Of a stretch of DNA of 64,000 nt, positions 49,038-61,700 are shown one piece after another. The notes beneath the pieces were generated by a model. The model ran no database searches. It saw nothing but the letters and a program-made list of their open reading frames with translations, and was not told where the DNA came from. The stretch spans positions 1 to 64,000 of the forward strand of contig QANZ01022407.1 in assembly GCA_003254925.1 (NCBI GenBank), written 5' to 3'. The stretch is from Chamaecrista fasciculata (Eukaryota > Streptophyta > Magnoliopsida > Fabales > Fabaceae). Made by a program: the position numbers and the translations under genes. Positions within the stretch are counted from its first letter, which is position 1. Each line of letters starts with the position of its first letter.

Positions 49038-49604
49038 ACTCCGCAATCAAAATTCAGCTATGTACTGTTTTCGATTAAAGCATGGATTTCATAAAGTTGG
49101 TTGTTGAATTTGGTGATGTTGATGACAAGGACATGGGATTGAAGTCTCGTGATTTTCGTTCTTTTACAAAATTCTGGTTGTTGATGGTATCCAATTCAAT
49201 TTGGTCATTAGGGTGCTTTAAAATGATAGTGATGAGAAATACTAAATTACTGCCTCATGGGTCATAAGATAGAAATATGTGATGGGGTTCATCATAGAAC
49301 CAATATCATAATAATTAATTCATTTATACTATATACATATACTTTTGGTGTTGTTAGAACTTAGAATATTTAATAAATGATATATGTTTAATTTTGTCAA
49401 ATTTAATATATAAAATTATAATTGTAAGAAACTTGTTAATACATGTGAAAACTGAAAAGCATTTGAAAGTCATTTATCGAAAGATACTAATAATATACTT
49501 TTTTTTTTTTGGCCTGATAATACTATACTTTGATTCTATTACTTTAATCCAATTAGTCAGTAGAGTTCAATGATTGTGGCAAAATAATTTAATAACATAG
49601 ACAA

Positions 49605-49798
49605 TTCTTCAAACAAGCATAAGCTCCAAATCAGAATATGGATCTTCATGTTTGGATTTGGCTTCAAGTTTTAGAAATTGGCTACAGCCTTGGGCCTATC
49701 GCTCGCCTTCAGTGTGGTTGTAACTGGACCCAACTTGATAATTCTCTATCTTTACGTCATTTTTTTTTGGCCAAAATCTTTACGTCATTTGGAAAGGT
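49605..49798 (+). pseudogene. Broken copy of the four-helix membrane protein gene
   Basis: Matches the part of 44508-45065 from about 44750 to 44938 (AAGCTCCAAATCAGAATATG, TTTGGATTTGGCTTCAAGTT). It has an internal deletion, a stop (TTTTAG), and a small insertion near 49757-49782 that repeats TTTACGTCATTT. Both ends of the gene are missing. Confidence 0.85.
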
Positions 49799-50129
49799 TA
49801 CAATATTCCATTACTAGTTTGAGACCCGTGCATTTGCACGGGCTCAAAATTTTTTGTTCACTGTCCTGGAGGATTTAATAATGTGATGCATTATCTACCA
49901 AGAATATAATATTTGCACAGTCAGTAAAGATAATATGATACTATAATTGACTTAGGGACATTGAGAGTTTTTCTTTAGAAAAATTGATATATGTTATTGA
50001 ATATTTTATCCCCGAAATTTTATTATTGTCAAGTGAGGCCCTAATTTTTCATATTTTAGTCAATTTCATCTTAACCTTCATTGTGCCACTTGTCACAAAT
50101 TTTTTTTTCTTCAGAATTCCACACAATCA

Positions 50130-50327
50130 AACTCTCCAGGATGTCACACACGGAGAGAGAGGATTGGCGGATACCGTCCGCCCGGATACCTTCCGAGGAG
50201 GGGTAATCAGTGTTACAATCCGGGTGGAAGGTATCCGCCAATCCTGGAGAGTGTCCGAGGAGGGGTAGTCGGTGTTACCATCCGGGTGGAAGGTATCCGC
50301 CAATCCCTGAGAGTGTCCGAGGAGGGG
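50130..50327. repeat. GC-rich tandem repeats near an N
   Basis: Nearly two and a half units of about 75 bases contain GGTATCCGCCAATCC and GAGTGTCCGAGGAGGGG. The composition contrasts with the AT-rich flanks and recalls retrotransposon sequence. A single N at 50328 ends the array. Confidence 0.7.
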
Positions 50328-50489
50328 NAAATAGACTCGATTATTGATGAGTTGGATTTTCTACAGGCCCCGAGTTATCATTTACACATGTTAGAGTGAT
50401 TAATTGGACAGGGACAAATTTATGGACCAAATTGTAATCTTAAAATAATTTTAATATTATTTTCATTTTGGTCCATCATCTCATCCAAT

Positions 50490-50865
50490 GAGATTGACCC
50501 TAAACCCTTCATCCAAAAATATTTCATCCTCACGCTTTCCAAGAGCATCTAATCTCAACATCATCTCATCCAACCGACCACCAAACACCTATCATCTCAT
50601 CTCATCTCATCTCATTATCTCCATCTCATCTCATTATTTCCTACCATTTCTACCTCTATACAAATTAAAAAAAATCTATAAATCTATTTCAACCAACCAC
50701 AATCATTACATACCCTTTTATATAATTTCACACTCTATTTAACATTATTTTCTCTAAAATCACCCAAACACCAATACATCATCACATCTCATCCCATTAC
50801 AACATCATCTCATCTCAATCACTTGGATTAGCTTGGATTAAAATGCAAGGGCTCCCAAACAGCCT
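50490..50865. repeat. CATCTCATC-rich element, copy B
   Basis: Strongly similar to 23838-24221 over most of its length, including ATCATTACATACCCTTTTAT. Confidence 0.7.
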
Positions 50866-51590
50866 TAATTATTGTAAGTGCAGAGAGAAATCAACTAAAT
50901 GGGGAGTTGTCTTCTAATCATTTTAAAAGAAAGTTGTACACTTTCTCGATATATTTTAATGGAATTTGATGAATGAATATTCTCTTACTTTTCCTTACAC
51001 CCATTAGAATTATATTTGGTAAGAAATATCTACAATTCAATGGTGCCCTATTATATAAGTCTCCTCTTTGATCTAAGTTGGGCAGCAACATTATTGGGAA
51101 AGGTTCTCAACATATATGGAAGCATTTCAGTTGGAAATAAAGAATTTAAAAATTCTTATTAAGATATGTTACTAGGATGATGAGTGGAAGGAGTTAAGAA
51201 TATGATTATCTCCTTCTTTTTTGGCCCAAATTATCTCCTTGATATCTTGAAATAACTTTTTCCTTTCTTAAAATCAAAATGGCTCGTTTGAACATATAGA
51301 AGGATTATAATTGTGTTGAGACAAATTCAAAAAACATAATTAATACAATTATTGAAGGAATTATTGTCTTCCCATAGAATTATTATTTGGGAAGATATTT
51401 TAACCACATCATTTTTAATAAGCAGCTCTGTTCCATGACCTACACTAAGTAAAAACTATGAGAATCCTTATCAGTTTTGGACCTTATGTTTTGTTTTAAG
51501 TGCAAAACTTGAAAATAATTTCACATTGACTATTGATGAAAATCTTCTCCCAAAATAACAACTTTTCATGTGAAGATCCTGATATTTTTT
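50866..51590. other. AT-rich intergenic DNA
   Basis: I see no gene or clear element here. Confidence 0.4.
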
Positions 51591-51799
51591 TAGGGTAATG
51601 CTAAGGAGTGCCCTTAGGGCACTCGTTAAGGTGCATTTATTATATTTTGAAAATGGAAATTCTACTTTAAAAAAGGAAATTTACCTCAAAATTTCATTTT
51701 TCAAAATTATTGCTTCATTAAAATTCTCAGGTAAATTCATTTTTTCAAAGTGGAATTTTCTTTTCAAAATGTAATAGGGCACTCATTAGCATTACCCTA
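51591..51799. mobile_element. MITE with TAGGGTAATGCTAA termini (209 bp)
   Basis: The ends TAGGGTAATGCTAAGGAGTG and CACTCATTAGCATTACCCTA are inverted repeats, with a second GGGCACTC motif inside. The flanks are T runs, so the target duplication cannot be measured. Confidence 0.75.
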
Positions 51800-51926
51800 T
51801 TTTTTTTTATTGTTCTATCCAACAGACTCAAATACATAATAATTAACGAGTCATGCATGTTTCATCTCATATGATAATTATAAGTTACTAAATACTAAAT
51901 ATTTTAACTTCCACTAATTACCTTAN

Positions 51927-52195
51927 TCTCATCTCATCTCATCTCATTATCTCAATCTCATCTCATTATTTCCTACCATTTCTACCCCTATACAAATTAC
52001 AAAAATCCATCAAATTTTTTCTACCAACCACAATCATTACATACCCTTTTATATAATTTCACACCCTGTTTAACATTATTATCACTAAAATCACCCAAAT
52101 ACCAATACATTATCTCATCTCATCCAATTAAAAAATAATCTCATCCCATCCATTTGGATGAGATTGGATTAAAATTGAAAGTCTCCCAAACAGAT
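51927..52195. repeat. CATCTCATC-rich element, copy C
   Basis: Matches the later two-thirds of 23838-24221, including TTGGATGAGATTGGATTAAA and the closing CCCAAACAGA. An N at 51926 marks an assembly join at its left edge. Confidence 0.7.
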
Positions 52196-52913
52196 CCTAA
52201 GTGTGTCATTATATAAAAGTTTCACATTATCAACTTTATTAAAAATTGAATAGAAAGACTAACTTTGATAATAGAAACATTTGTGAGGGATTAAATTAAG
52301 AAAGAAAATTTTAGAAGGACCAAATTGAGAAAAAGGTAATACTTAGGGGACTAAAGTTGAGTTTCAGTCATATATAAATACTAGAGGCTTTGCGTGCCTT
52401 AACGGGCACGCAAATATGTATGTAAAATATAAAATTATTTTAAAAAAAATTGTTAAGAGAGAATATCACATGGTACCATAGTGTCACTTTTTAAATCACT
52501 GGGTATTAAAGTGAAATATGACCAAACTATAGGGTACCAAAGTGTAATTTGCCCTTTTTTTATGAAGTTTAAAATATTAATGGAAATCAAAAATAATATG
52601 GGGTGAGACTTGAGAGTACGTGGGCTAGAAGAAAATAGATGATTTCTTTTTCTTTTTTAATTTAATTATTTTAACCCATCTTAGAGTGAAACCATATAAT
52701 ATAAGATATATAATTAAAAAAATCACAAATATATATTAGTTATCAAATAATAAAAAAGTATGTATATTCTTTAATTAAAAAAATGTAATTACATAAACCG
52801 TAAAAATGAGGGCAAAACAAGAAAGAAAACAATCCATTTTGTGGTATCGCATATAGCAAAGCCAGGAGGCTTCTTCTTCTTGGGTTGAGAGAATCTGAGA
52901 GTTTGAGAAAAGT
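52196..52913. other. Upstream region of the second thioredoxin gene
   Basis: Contains a GGTACC-type repeat piece (52470-52555) and a hairpin GCGTGCC...GGGCACGC near 52393-52413. The last 60 bases resemble the leader of the first thioredoxin gene. Confidence 0.4.
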
Positions 52914-53584
52914 ATGGGATCAGTTTTGTCTAACGTACTAGGAGCCGACGCTTCAGCAAATGCTTCGTCGTCGGCGCCGGAGAATTCTCGGGTCCTGTCG
53001 TTTCACTCATCGGCGCGATGGCAGCTTCATTTTAACGAGATCAAAGATTCCTCCAAGCTTGTATTCAATATTACTTTTTCTATTTGATTTATTCCTTTTC
53101 TCCATTTCTGGTTTGCTCTTTCTTTTGGATTCATGATATTCGTATACTGAGATCTGAGTATTATTTGGTCTGCTGAATCTTTCTCTCTGGTTTTGATTAT
53201 TGTCGGAGGGAAGATCGTGATTGACTTCTCAGCCTCATGGTGCGGACCGTGTAAATTCATAGAGCCGGCCATCCACGCCATGGCCGAAAAATTCACCGGT
53301 GTTGAATTCGTCAAGATCGATGTTGACGAACTATCTGTAAATCTCTTGTTTCTCTAAATTTCAGTATATAATATCATTTTGGACTTTTGTTGTATTTTTT
53401 GTTCCTCGATTCTGATAGATTTCTGTTTTCAATTGATTTTTAAAATCAGGATGTGGCACAGGAATTTCAGGTGGAGGCGATGCCGACATTTGTGTTATTG
53501 AAGAAAGGAAAGGAAGTAGAGAGGGTGGTTGGTGCTAAGAAGGACGAGCTTGAGAAGAAGGTTGAGAAACACAAAACCTCTTGA
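52914..53584 (+). CDS. Thioredoxin h, h2-type, copy 2
   Basis: Three exons (52914-53060, 53214-53336, 53450-53584) give 134 residues, the same intron positions and exon lengths as copy 1. WCGPC is at 58-62. The start is again Met-Gly-Ser. Differences from copy 1 are concentrated in the N-terminal extension ([14 protein letters not shown]) and the last residues (EKHKTS). All splice phases hold, so both copies look functional. It shares about 0.4 kb of 3' flank with copy 1. Confidence 0.93.
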
Positions 53585-54434
53585 ACTCTACAAGCTTGAA
53601 ATTCAGCTACGTATTGATTTCAATTAAAGCATGGATTTGATTGATGAAGTGAATTTGGTTGTTGAATTTGGTGATGTTGTTGATGACAAGGACATGAGAT
53701 TTGAGTCTCGTGATTTTCGTTCTTTTACAAAATTCTGTTATTGATGCTATCAGATTCAATTTGGTCATTGGGCTGCTTTTAAATGATAGTTAAGACTTAA
53801 AGAGAATTACCCCATTCCGGCCTCATGTGTAATGAGACTATACATATACTTTTGGTGTAGTTAGAATATTTAATAAATGATATATGTTTAATTTTGTCGA
53901 GTTAATATATAATATTATAATTAGAAGAAACTTGTTAATATATGTTAAAAATTTGAAGTCATCTATTGAAAGACTATACTTTCATTTTACTACTTTAATG
54001 GAATTAGTCAGTTGTTCAATGGTTGAGGCAAAATAAGTTAATTACATAAACAATTCAATTAAAAACTTTGACTGATATGGGGTTTGGAATTTTGGATCCA
54101 AATATCCAATTGCCTTATATATAGCTTTTTTTTTAATTTCTGACACAAAAAAACATTTACTAGTTTCTTTTGGCCCCTTTTTTTAACAGTTAAAAAGTAT
54201 TAGATCATAGCGGGACTGTAACAATGTCAGATATTCAGATGGATAAAATCAACACATTTATTTGAATGGAAATTGAATGTAAGTTATATATATATGATCA
54301 AAATATACATAAGTAGAGGAATCATGTCAGCGAAGCCTTTCAACAAAAATAAAATCAAAACAAACATATCAGATATTTCCTATGATCTAGAAAAAGAAAA
54401 TTTTCATCCACGGCCCAGACTTGGGTTTTCAATA

Positions 54435-55047
54435 GTAGGGGTGTTCAAAACCGAACCAAACTGATCCGAATTGAAGCAAAAATTGAACCAAACCGACCAA
54501 TGAGCAGTTTGACTTGGTTAAAAATGCATCAAAATCGGATGGTTTAGTTCGGTTAACAATTTGGACATATAATTAACCGAACCAAACCGCTAGTATTTAT
54601 ATATAGCTTTTTTTATTTTTATTGTGTTATATGTGATTACATTTAATAAAAAAAATATTAATTTTTTTAATAATCGTTTAATTTTACCATACGATTTAAT
54701 CAAGTTATCTTATTGAATCATAAAAATTTGTCACCTCAATCTTTGAAACTAACTACTATTTTTAGTCTCTACAATTTTATCTTCTCAAATCTCTAATCTT
54801 GTTTGCCATTTTTTATCTATTCTATAAATTTGACATACTACTCTTAAATACGATTTTTTTTATTTCTAATTTCATAATAATTAACAAAAACAACAAATAA
54901 ATTTTTTAACCGCTCAAACCGACCGCCCAAACCGCCTATTTATTGGTTTGGTTTGATTAAATTATTTTTAACTGCTTGGTTAAGAATTACTTTAAACCGA
55001 CGTGAGCGTTTCAGTTAAATATATTGCATAACCGCCAACACCCCTAC
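54435..55047. mobile_element. Non-autonomous hAT-like element (613 bp)
   Basis: Ends GTAGGGGTGTT and AACACCCCTAC, with the same AACCGAACCAAAC-rich interior as the element at 33722-34351. TCAATA flanks both sides (54429-54434 and 55048-55053), shorter than the 8 bp expected for hAT, so two bases may have changed. Confidence 0.75.
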
Positions 55048-55479
55048 TCAATATTCCGACTACCCTTTTTTATATAAAATAGAAATGTTAATCATGGACT
55101 CATGGTGATCATGATGATTTAAAGTCCCTGAGTAAATCAAGCCTACTTTGAAAATGAATTAATTTCTCTCTTTCCTCACTTAAATCACAAGCAGAACATA
55201 TAGAAGATAACTTATGCTCAGAAAGAAAAAAAAATTTAATCAATAAAAATTTAGGTAGACTTATTCGCTTTAATATAAGAAAAAACAGGGGGTGGGATAG
55301 AACTATAGAAGGAAGAAAACCTGCTCTAGTTTCTAGTATTCTATAGCTACTTCCAGCTGTTTCCTATTTTTTTTTTTTCTTTTTCAGAGAAGCCAAAATG
55401 TTTTCTTTTTTCTATCACACTAAAAACTTGAGACAGAACAGATTAAAAAAAAGGGGGAGGAAATATATTTTCTATATTA

Positions 55480-55756
55480 CTACTTGCCATTAGAATTGGC
55501 TTGCTTATGGAAAGGCCAAAGATTTACAAGGCGTTCAAGTACACTTTTAGAGAAGTAGCCTGTGTATCCCACAGGTGTATCTGCGGGAGGAAAGTCTTCT
55601 GCTGGCATTGCAAATTGGCGAGCCATCATCTCCATTTTCTCCAACGTCAGATATGATCCTATTTCTTGCAGCCTTTCTGGACCCATAATAGGCAGAGTGT
55701 GTTCCTGACGTAATGAAATAGCCTCACTGTCTTTCTTCTGTCAACCATAAAACACA

Positions 55757-55791
<35 letters not shown>

Positions 55792-58700
55792 CTTAACAAA
55801 TGCTTGCCATGTAAAATTGCTTATTTACTGATATTCATATTCCTCACGTAATGAGTTGTCAATAGGAAGTATCTATCATAACAGGTTGGCATCACATAAT
55901 ATTTTAAAACTAAAGAGATTATATGAAGAAAACTACGAAATTCATAAGCTGTAGAATAGATGGAACCATAGACATCCCGAAGCCTAGCAGACATGGAATT
56001 GGATTTCAATTCCAAACCATGCATCCAATACAGTGACAAAAAATAAACAAAACTCGAATAGTGTGTTTGGATAAAGCCAATTTAGGAGGGAAAGTAATTT
56101 TTGAGGTAATTGTTCTTTCAAACATATCAAAATTATAAAAGAAAGTAATTCAATTACCTCTAAAAATTACTTTTCTCCTAAATTTACCTTATCCAAACAT
56201 ACCATAAGCCTTTCCCTCTTAGATGCCTCTACAAACCATATTGTTATCATTACCTCCAAGGGAGATAAATCAGCACCTCGGCTGAAGGTCAGCTCTACAC
56301 GGAACCTTTTTGGATCTTCTAAAGCCAACTGCAGTAGAAGAGTCAAAAGATGGTTAAATGTGAAGACTAAGATATAATAGTAAATAACACAGCATAACTC
56401 TTGACCATCATATGAATCTCCAATTTTCCATATATCATGAGCTCACGTAGAAAGGATTATACTTTCAATAGGAAACTAATCGAGTCATTGGATAGATAGG
56501 ATAAACACGCCATTGTTGACATCACGTCAATGCTTCAGGCAACATAATACAAAGCCTGGAATGACTCGTATGGAATCCAATTTCCACATAGGATTCAGTG
56601 AAACACTCGAAATAAATGGACATGATGAAACCTTGAGATCAACTAAAAACTTAATAGTCTCCTTGTGCCATTACATTTTCACAGATATTACTGTAAGAAG
56701 GAGCACATACTTGTCTGAATTTCAACGTTAACTCTTCCAATAAAACAAGGTCTACCCCAAACTATAATTCAAAGTATTCTCTTGGGATGTTTATTTCAAA
56801 AGAGGATCTCTGTTGCACTCAGTTGTATTGCCAACTACAATTTCTCTCACCATGTGGGGAAACATGAGCTTAAGAATGCATAAATATAAAAAATATGACC
56901 CGCTACAACAGGAAGATTGGTCTTCTGTAACATTTAATGAAGTGCATGTCTAAATCTTACATAGGTAAAAAAGGTGTGAGAGTGAATAAATCAAATCCTC
57001 TATGCTGTTTTAAGAAACAAACGCATTTCATGATCTAGTTTGTCATGCAAATTCAACATCCTGGCCTTGTGCACATGATTTTCTCATATTGTTAGTGTCG
57101 AGGGATGTGAGGTTCTATAGCATTTAGCATGAAGAAGACAACAATTCATAGACGCAAGTTGATCCTTTTCCAAGAATCTGGTAAAACTGGAAACTTCCAT
57201 TTCCCATATTTGAATAACTCAATCATGTTATGAGCCAGTCAGGGCCACATGTTCCACCTAGTTACATACAATGCTGCATAAATTTACATAATTTGCACAG
57301 CAGCTTAAGGGACCATATAACTCAAATCAGCGAGTCATGGAAGGAACTACGATAACTCAAATCACAGAGTCATGGCATGTGGAAAACTTGGAAACCACAT
57401 ATTTTGTCTAGCAGAAACCATATAACAAATTAAAACTACTAAATGCAAAATACACAAAATGAACTACCTCTGTATTCTCAAACATCCTCAGCACAAGGTA
57501 GCTCATATAGTCCAGCTCCTTCGTTTTATATAGGCGCTCTAAGGCATTAGAGCAAACAAGACTCTCTTCTCCTTGAAGAGATTCATCCCAATTACAAAAA
57601 CGAAGAACATTCATCAGTGAATGGATGTGCGATTCCTGCCAATAGAAAATTAGAGGAGAGAGAAAGAGCACGGAAGTTAATTTAAGAGACTAGTTATACC
57701 CCAAATAGGCAACATAAATATTAAATGGATCAGTGTTCTTCAATGCATTAGAGAAAGGTACCTGTACCTGAGCGTTCTACAACATTTAACTAGTTGATGT
57801 TGGTTGAGACATACAGGATACAATCAAAAAGTTTACAAAAAGTTGAAATTCAACAGTTTTTTATATATGAATGAACATGACAGGTATTCAGAATAAAACT
57901 TAAAAATGTCTATGACAAATAAGTTACATCAATTGGCTCCATAGAACAAAGGAAGAAGAATTTACAAATATATAATTGAAAAAACAAAAGGCTAAATAAA
58001 AGAAGCATTTTTGTTCGAGTTATATCACTCATTATATGACATGAACCAACAGAAGTTTTTGTATCAGACAAACTTTCCTTTTTTTGGTTTAATCCCCATC
58101 CCTGCCAGTATTAAAAAATAAATCTGAAATATCTACTCAGTTACAAAAGGTTCATAACTCACCGAAGTGAAATAAAGTCGTGTCCGGACATGGCGTTCGG
58201 GTGTTTTGACATTTGCATAGCTGGTAGAAAATAAAAATATTATTAGAAGATAAAAATAATAATGTACAAAATCAAATAATGTGCAGATAATCACTTTGGA
58301 TCCAAACGATATTTGGTCTCTTTATCATCATCATCATCTTGATCCATGGATAAATCAGATCTTCTTGTTTCATCATTCTTAGAGAAAATTTTTGACTTTG
58401 CCTCTGTGTCTTCCCTTTCAGTTTTCAAAGATGATGATGAATGATGGTCTTGGTTACTCTTTAATTCAGCAACACTGATGGCTTCCTCCCGAGTGTTCCT
58501 CAGATCAATTAAAATTTTTCCTAATAAACGACGAGCAATCTGAATTGAACAATCACAAATCAAATAATCAGATGCTATATTTTAAAGTACTTTTGCAGTA
58601 TCAGTGCATTTTATTTGAGTACTAAATGTCTGTCAAACAACATAAAGTTTAGGAAAATGATGATAAGAAGTTACAGAAGGCCCATCACCTAGCATACAGT

Positions 58701-61700
58701 TTCAGATTACTAATTCCAGGTTCATGTTTTTACTAGGATTAGAGATTTGAAATTGTCAAATTTAAATGTTAATATTAGTGTCTTGCTGACTGTCATTAGG
58801 TGGTCAGTCTCACACTAGCTCTGTAGTCTAGTTGTTTCCTCATTTTTACTGGTACTGTAGTGATACTCACTTGATCTACAAGCTAAAAACGGCTAACAAA
58901 GCTAAAAACTGATGATAAGACACAGTATGGCTTCTTACTATTAAAATTCAGAACCCTAGCTTGTTCTATTTATCTTGATTTTCATGTTTTGATTTGCTAT
59001 TCAGAGGATTCCAGAGTTCTCCAGATTTGTATTCTTCTCTCTCTAAACAAATTATGGCATATGAAAAATAACTAGAGAAACTGGAAGCCATTTTTCTCAG
59101 TAAATTCTCCTTATTTGCTATGTCTACTTTCTACAACTCCATTCTCTTTCTTTTTAAAAAGAACAAATTTAGTTAACTCCATAAGAAACGTCATGATTTA
59201 TCCTTTTCTTCCACAAAAAATAAAACCTTTTGATGATAGTGTACGACTAATTCAGCCTATAATTATGTTTACATGTCAGCTTTCCACAATGCAAAAGTTT
59301 GCTCAAGAGGAACAAATACAACTTGAATGTTTCTGTTACATAATTTTCAGCTTGAGGAGGAGTGTTAATAACCTGAAGGATAAACCTTACAAAATTAGGG
59401 GGGTGTTAAAAAAATAAATATGAGAAAATCATTTCTTATAGCTTATTTATTAGGTTAGTAGATTGTCATTGTATAGGGGTCCTCTGTTCAATCCATTGGG
59501 AGTTGCCATCCTCTTGGTTGACTATTCTCGGTTCAGATTTATCCAGTTTATTATAAATAAGGAGGGGGAGACTACAGTGTTTAATTGTATAAGTAATTAA
59601 GCCTTTCCCTTCATCATATCAATGTTTTAACGACAAATTTCAGTACTGTCCAATAATTGAGGATTAAATTATCTCAACCTACATATAAAAGAACATCTTG
59701 GTAATCAACTAAGAGCTGGCATCTGAAATTATTTTTAAAAGCAGAATTTATTCAGGGACGGAGAAACTGCTTAAATATTTGTGTGAAATGTGTTTACCTT
59801 TGAGCCAATTTTCAACTTCTGCTTTGGATTAATTCCATATTCATTTGGAATAACACCATCAGCAAGCTCCTATGAATACAATGGCAAAGCAATTAGGCAA
59901 GAAAGGTTGATGAACACATCAGGCACGTTGATATTCAGACATATGAAACATAATAAATGTAAGCATTTTCTGGAGAAAGATTTGCTACATACTCTGAGTT
60001 GGCAGTTGTGCAAGTTAGAAGTTTTCTTACAGAAAAGATAAACATGTACTGTAAAGGAAAATTTTCATTTTCCAAATTGACAATGAAATCTTTTAACTGC
60101 AAAACACAATGGAAGCAATACAATGTGAAAAATTCCCTCGAGTTTTATGTACCTGAGCAACTTTAAAGAGCTCATCCAGTCCTTCTAGATTGAGATGTGC
60201 ATTGTGCAAGAGATCATATCTGTAAGGAAAAAAAAAAGGTGCTACAATAAGTAAACTGAAAAATCCAGTATTCGAAGTAATTGATTGATGATAAACAGTC
60301 GCAGTTAAATCTCCAAAGGTTGCTGGGAAGTTAAAAAAATGAGAAACCTACCAATATGCTTGAGTTTTGATAAAAAGTCAAAATTTTTAAACTAGCATAG
60401 GGAATCGATACCAAGCAAACTGTAACAGATTTATGGGCCTGAGCAGTTGGAAGTGTTATTTGCAGATTTTTTGTAAGAAAATTTTCAGAATGTAATGGCT
60501 AGGGAAAAATAAATGTATTAGTGATTAGGGAACTTAGATTTGTACTTCACATACTAACTCTTATACTTGACCTAATTGATAATTCTAGATTGAATTACAG
60601 TGCCTAACTCGAGTAATATGTCAATATACCCCTTTTACTATTATTCTTTGTTTCTCAACACATTTTAGCTACTCAAGAGACTCATTAGTCAGATGCTTCC
60701 TATGGTCTTGATACTTTAGGTGAAAGCATCTCCTTATGGAAGCACACAATTCTCATTCAAAGACTGTTCCTATTCTGTTCATTCCCAAAACTCATACAAG
60801 CTGAGCAATGTCAAAATCCTCAACCAACTTTGCAGCATACTTATGGTTATTGATGAATTCTTTGATTTATTAGCTAATAAAGCTTTCCTCCAAGGATTTT
60901 GAGACTTTCTGTCTAAGTTATTTTTGTCAATTCTTGGTATAAATTTATTATCATTTTTTTTTTGGTTATGGGGTAAAACAACAAAACAGACAAAATCAAT
61001 CTCTACCAACACAATAATTATCCTCCCAAAGAATCAAAATTAAGGGTACCGGAGGGCTTGAAAAAACACAATGCTCCAACTCAATTGAAAAGCATCCTTT
61101 ATGTAACATAAATCAAGTTCTTTTCCATGTTGTCACTCAATTGTACAATTTATGGTTTATGATTCAGAAATCAGTCTTTTCATTTGGGATTCAAATTGAG
61201 AGTTGATGACCATGAACAGGACACAGTAAATTCTGCATCATAAAATAGAAATGAATTAACAAGCTTCCTGAATCTGATAACCTGAACAAGAATTTTCAGT
61301 TGATGTCATGTTCAGACAATAACTGAGTTCTCGTAAAGAATCATCATTTATCTTCATAACTGATATGATGTGTAGATAAAAAAGAATACTATAATAGTGC
61401 CAAAACCTAAGATTAAATGAAATAACTTACTTGCACGAATCATAAACATCAGGAATTTGGGTGATGTCAAAGCGTCTGCAAGTAAACACAGTTTTCAATG
61501 AGTGTGCCAATCTTTTATGTAAAGAGAAAGAAAATTGAACAAACCTTTTGGCTACCCTTGTAATGCATAGAATGCCTATTCAAATTTTCATAATAGTTTG
61601 GTAATAGTAATAATAATAAAACTAAAGCACATAAAGAGTAGGAAAGAAAATTATAATTTGTATGCAATGGAAAATACTTACTCCTTGCGTTCATTATACA

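Noticed and set aside
49815..49840. Palindrome CCCGTGCATTTGCACGGG as a possible Helitron 3' hairpin
   Set aside because: No CTRR end or matching 5' TC end could be placed, so it is left unassigned.
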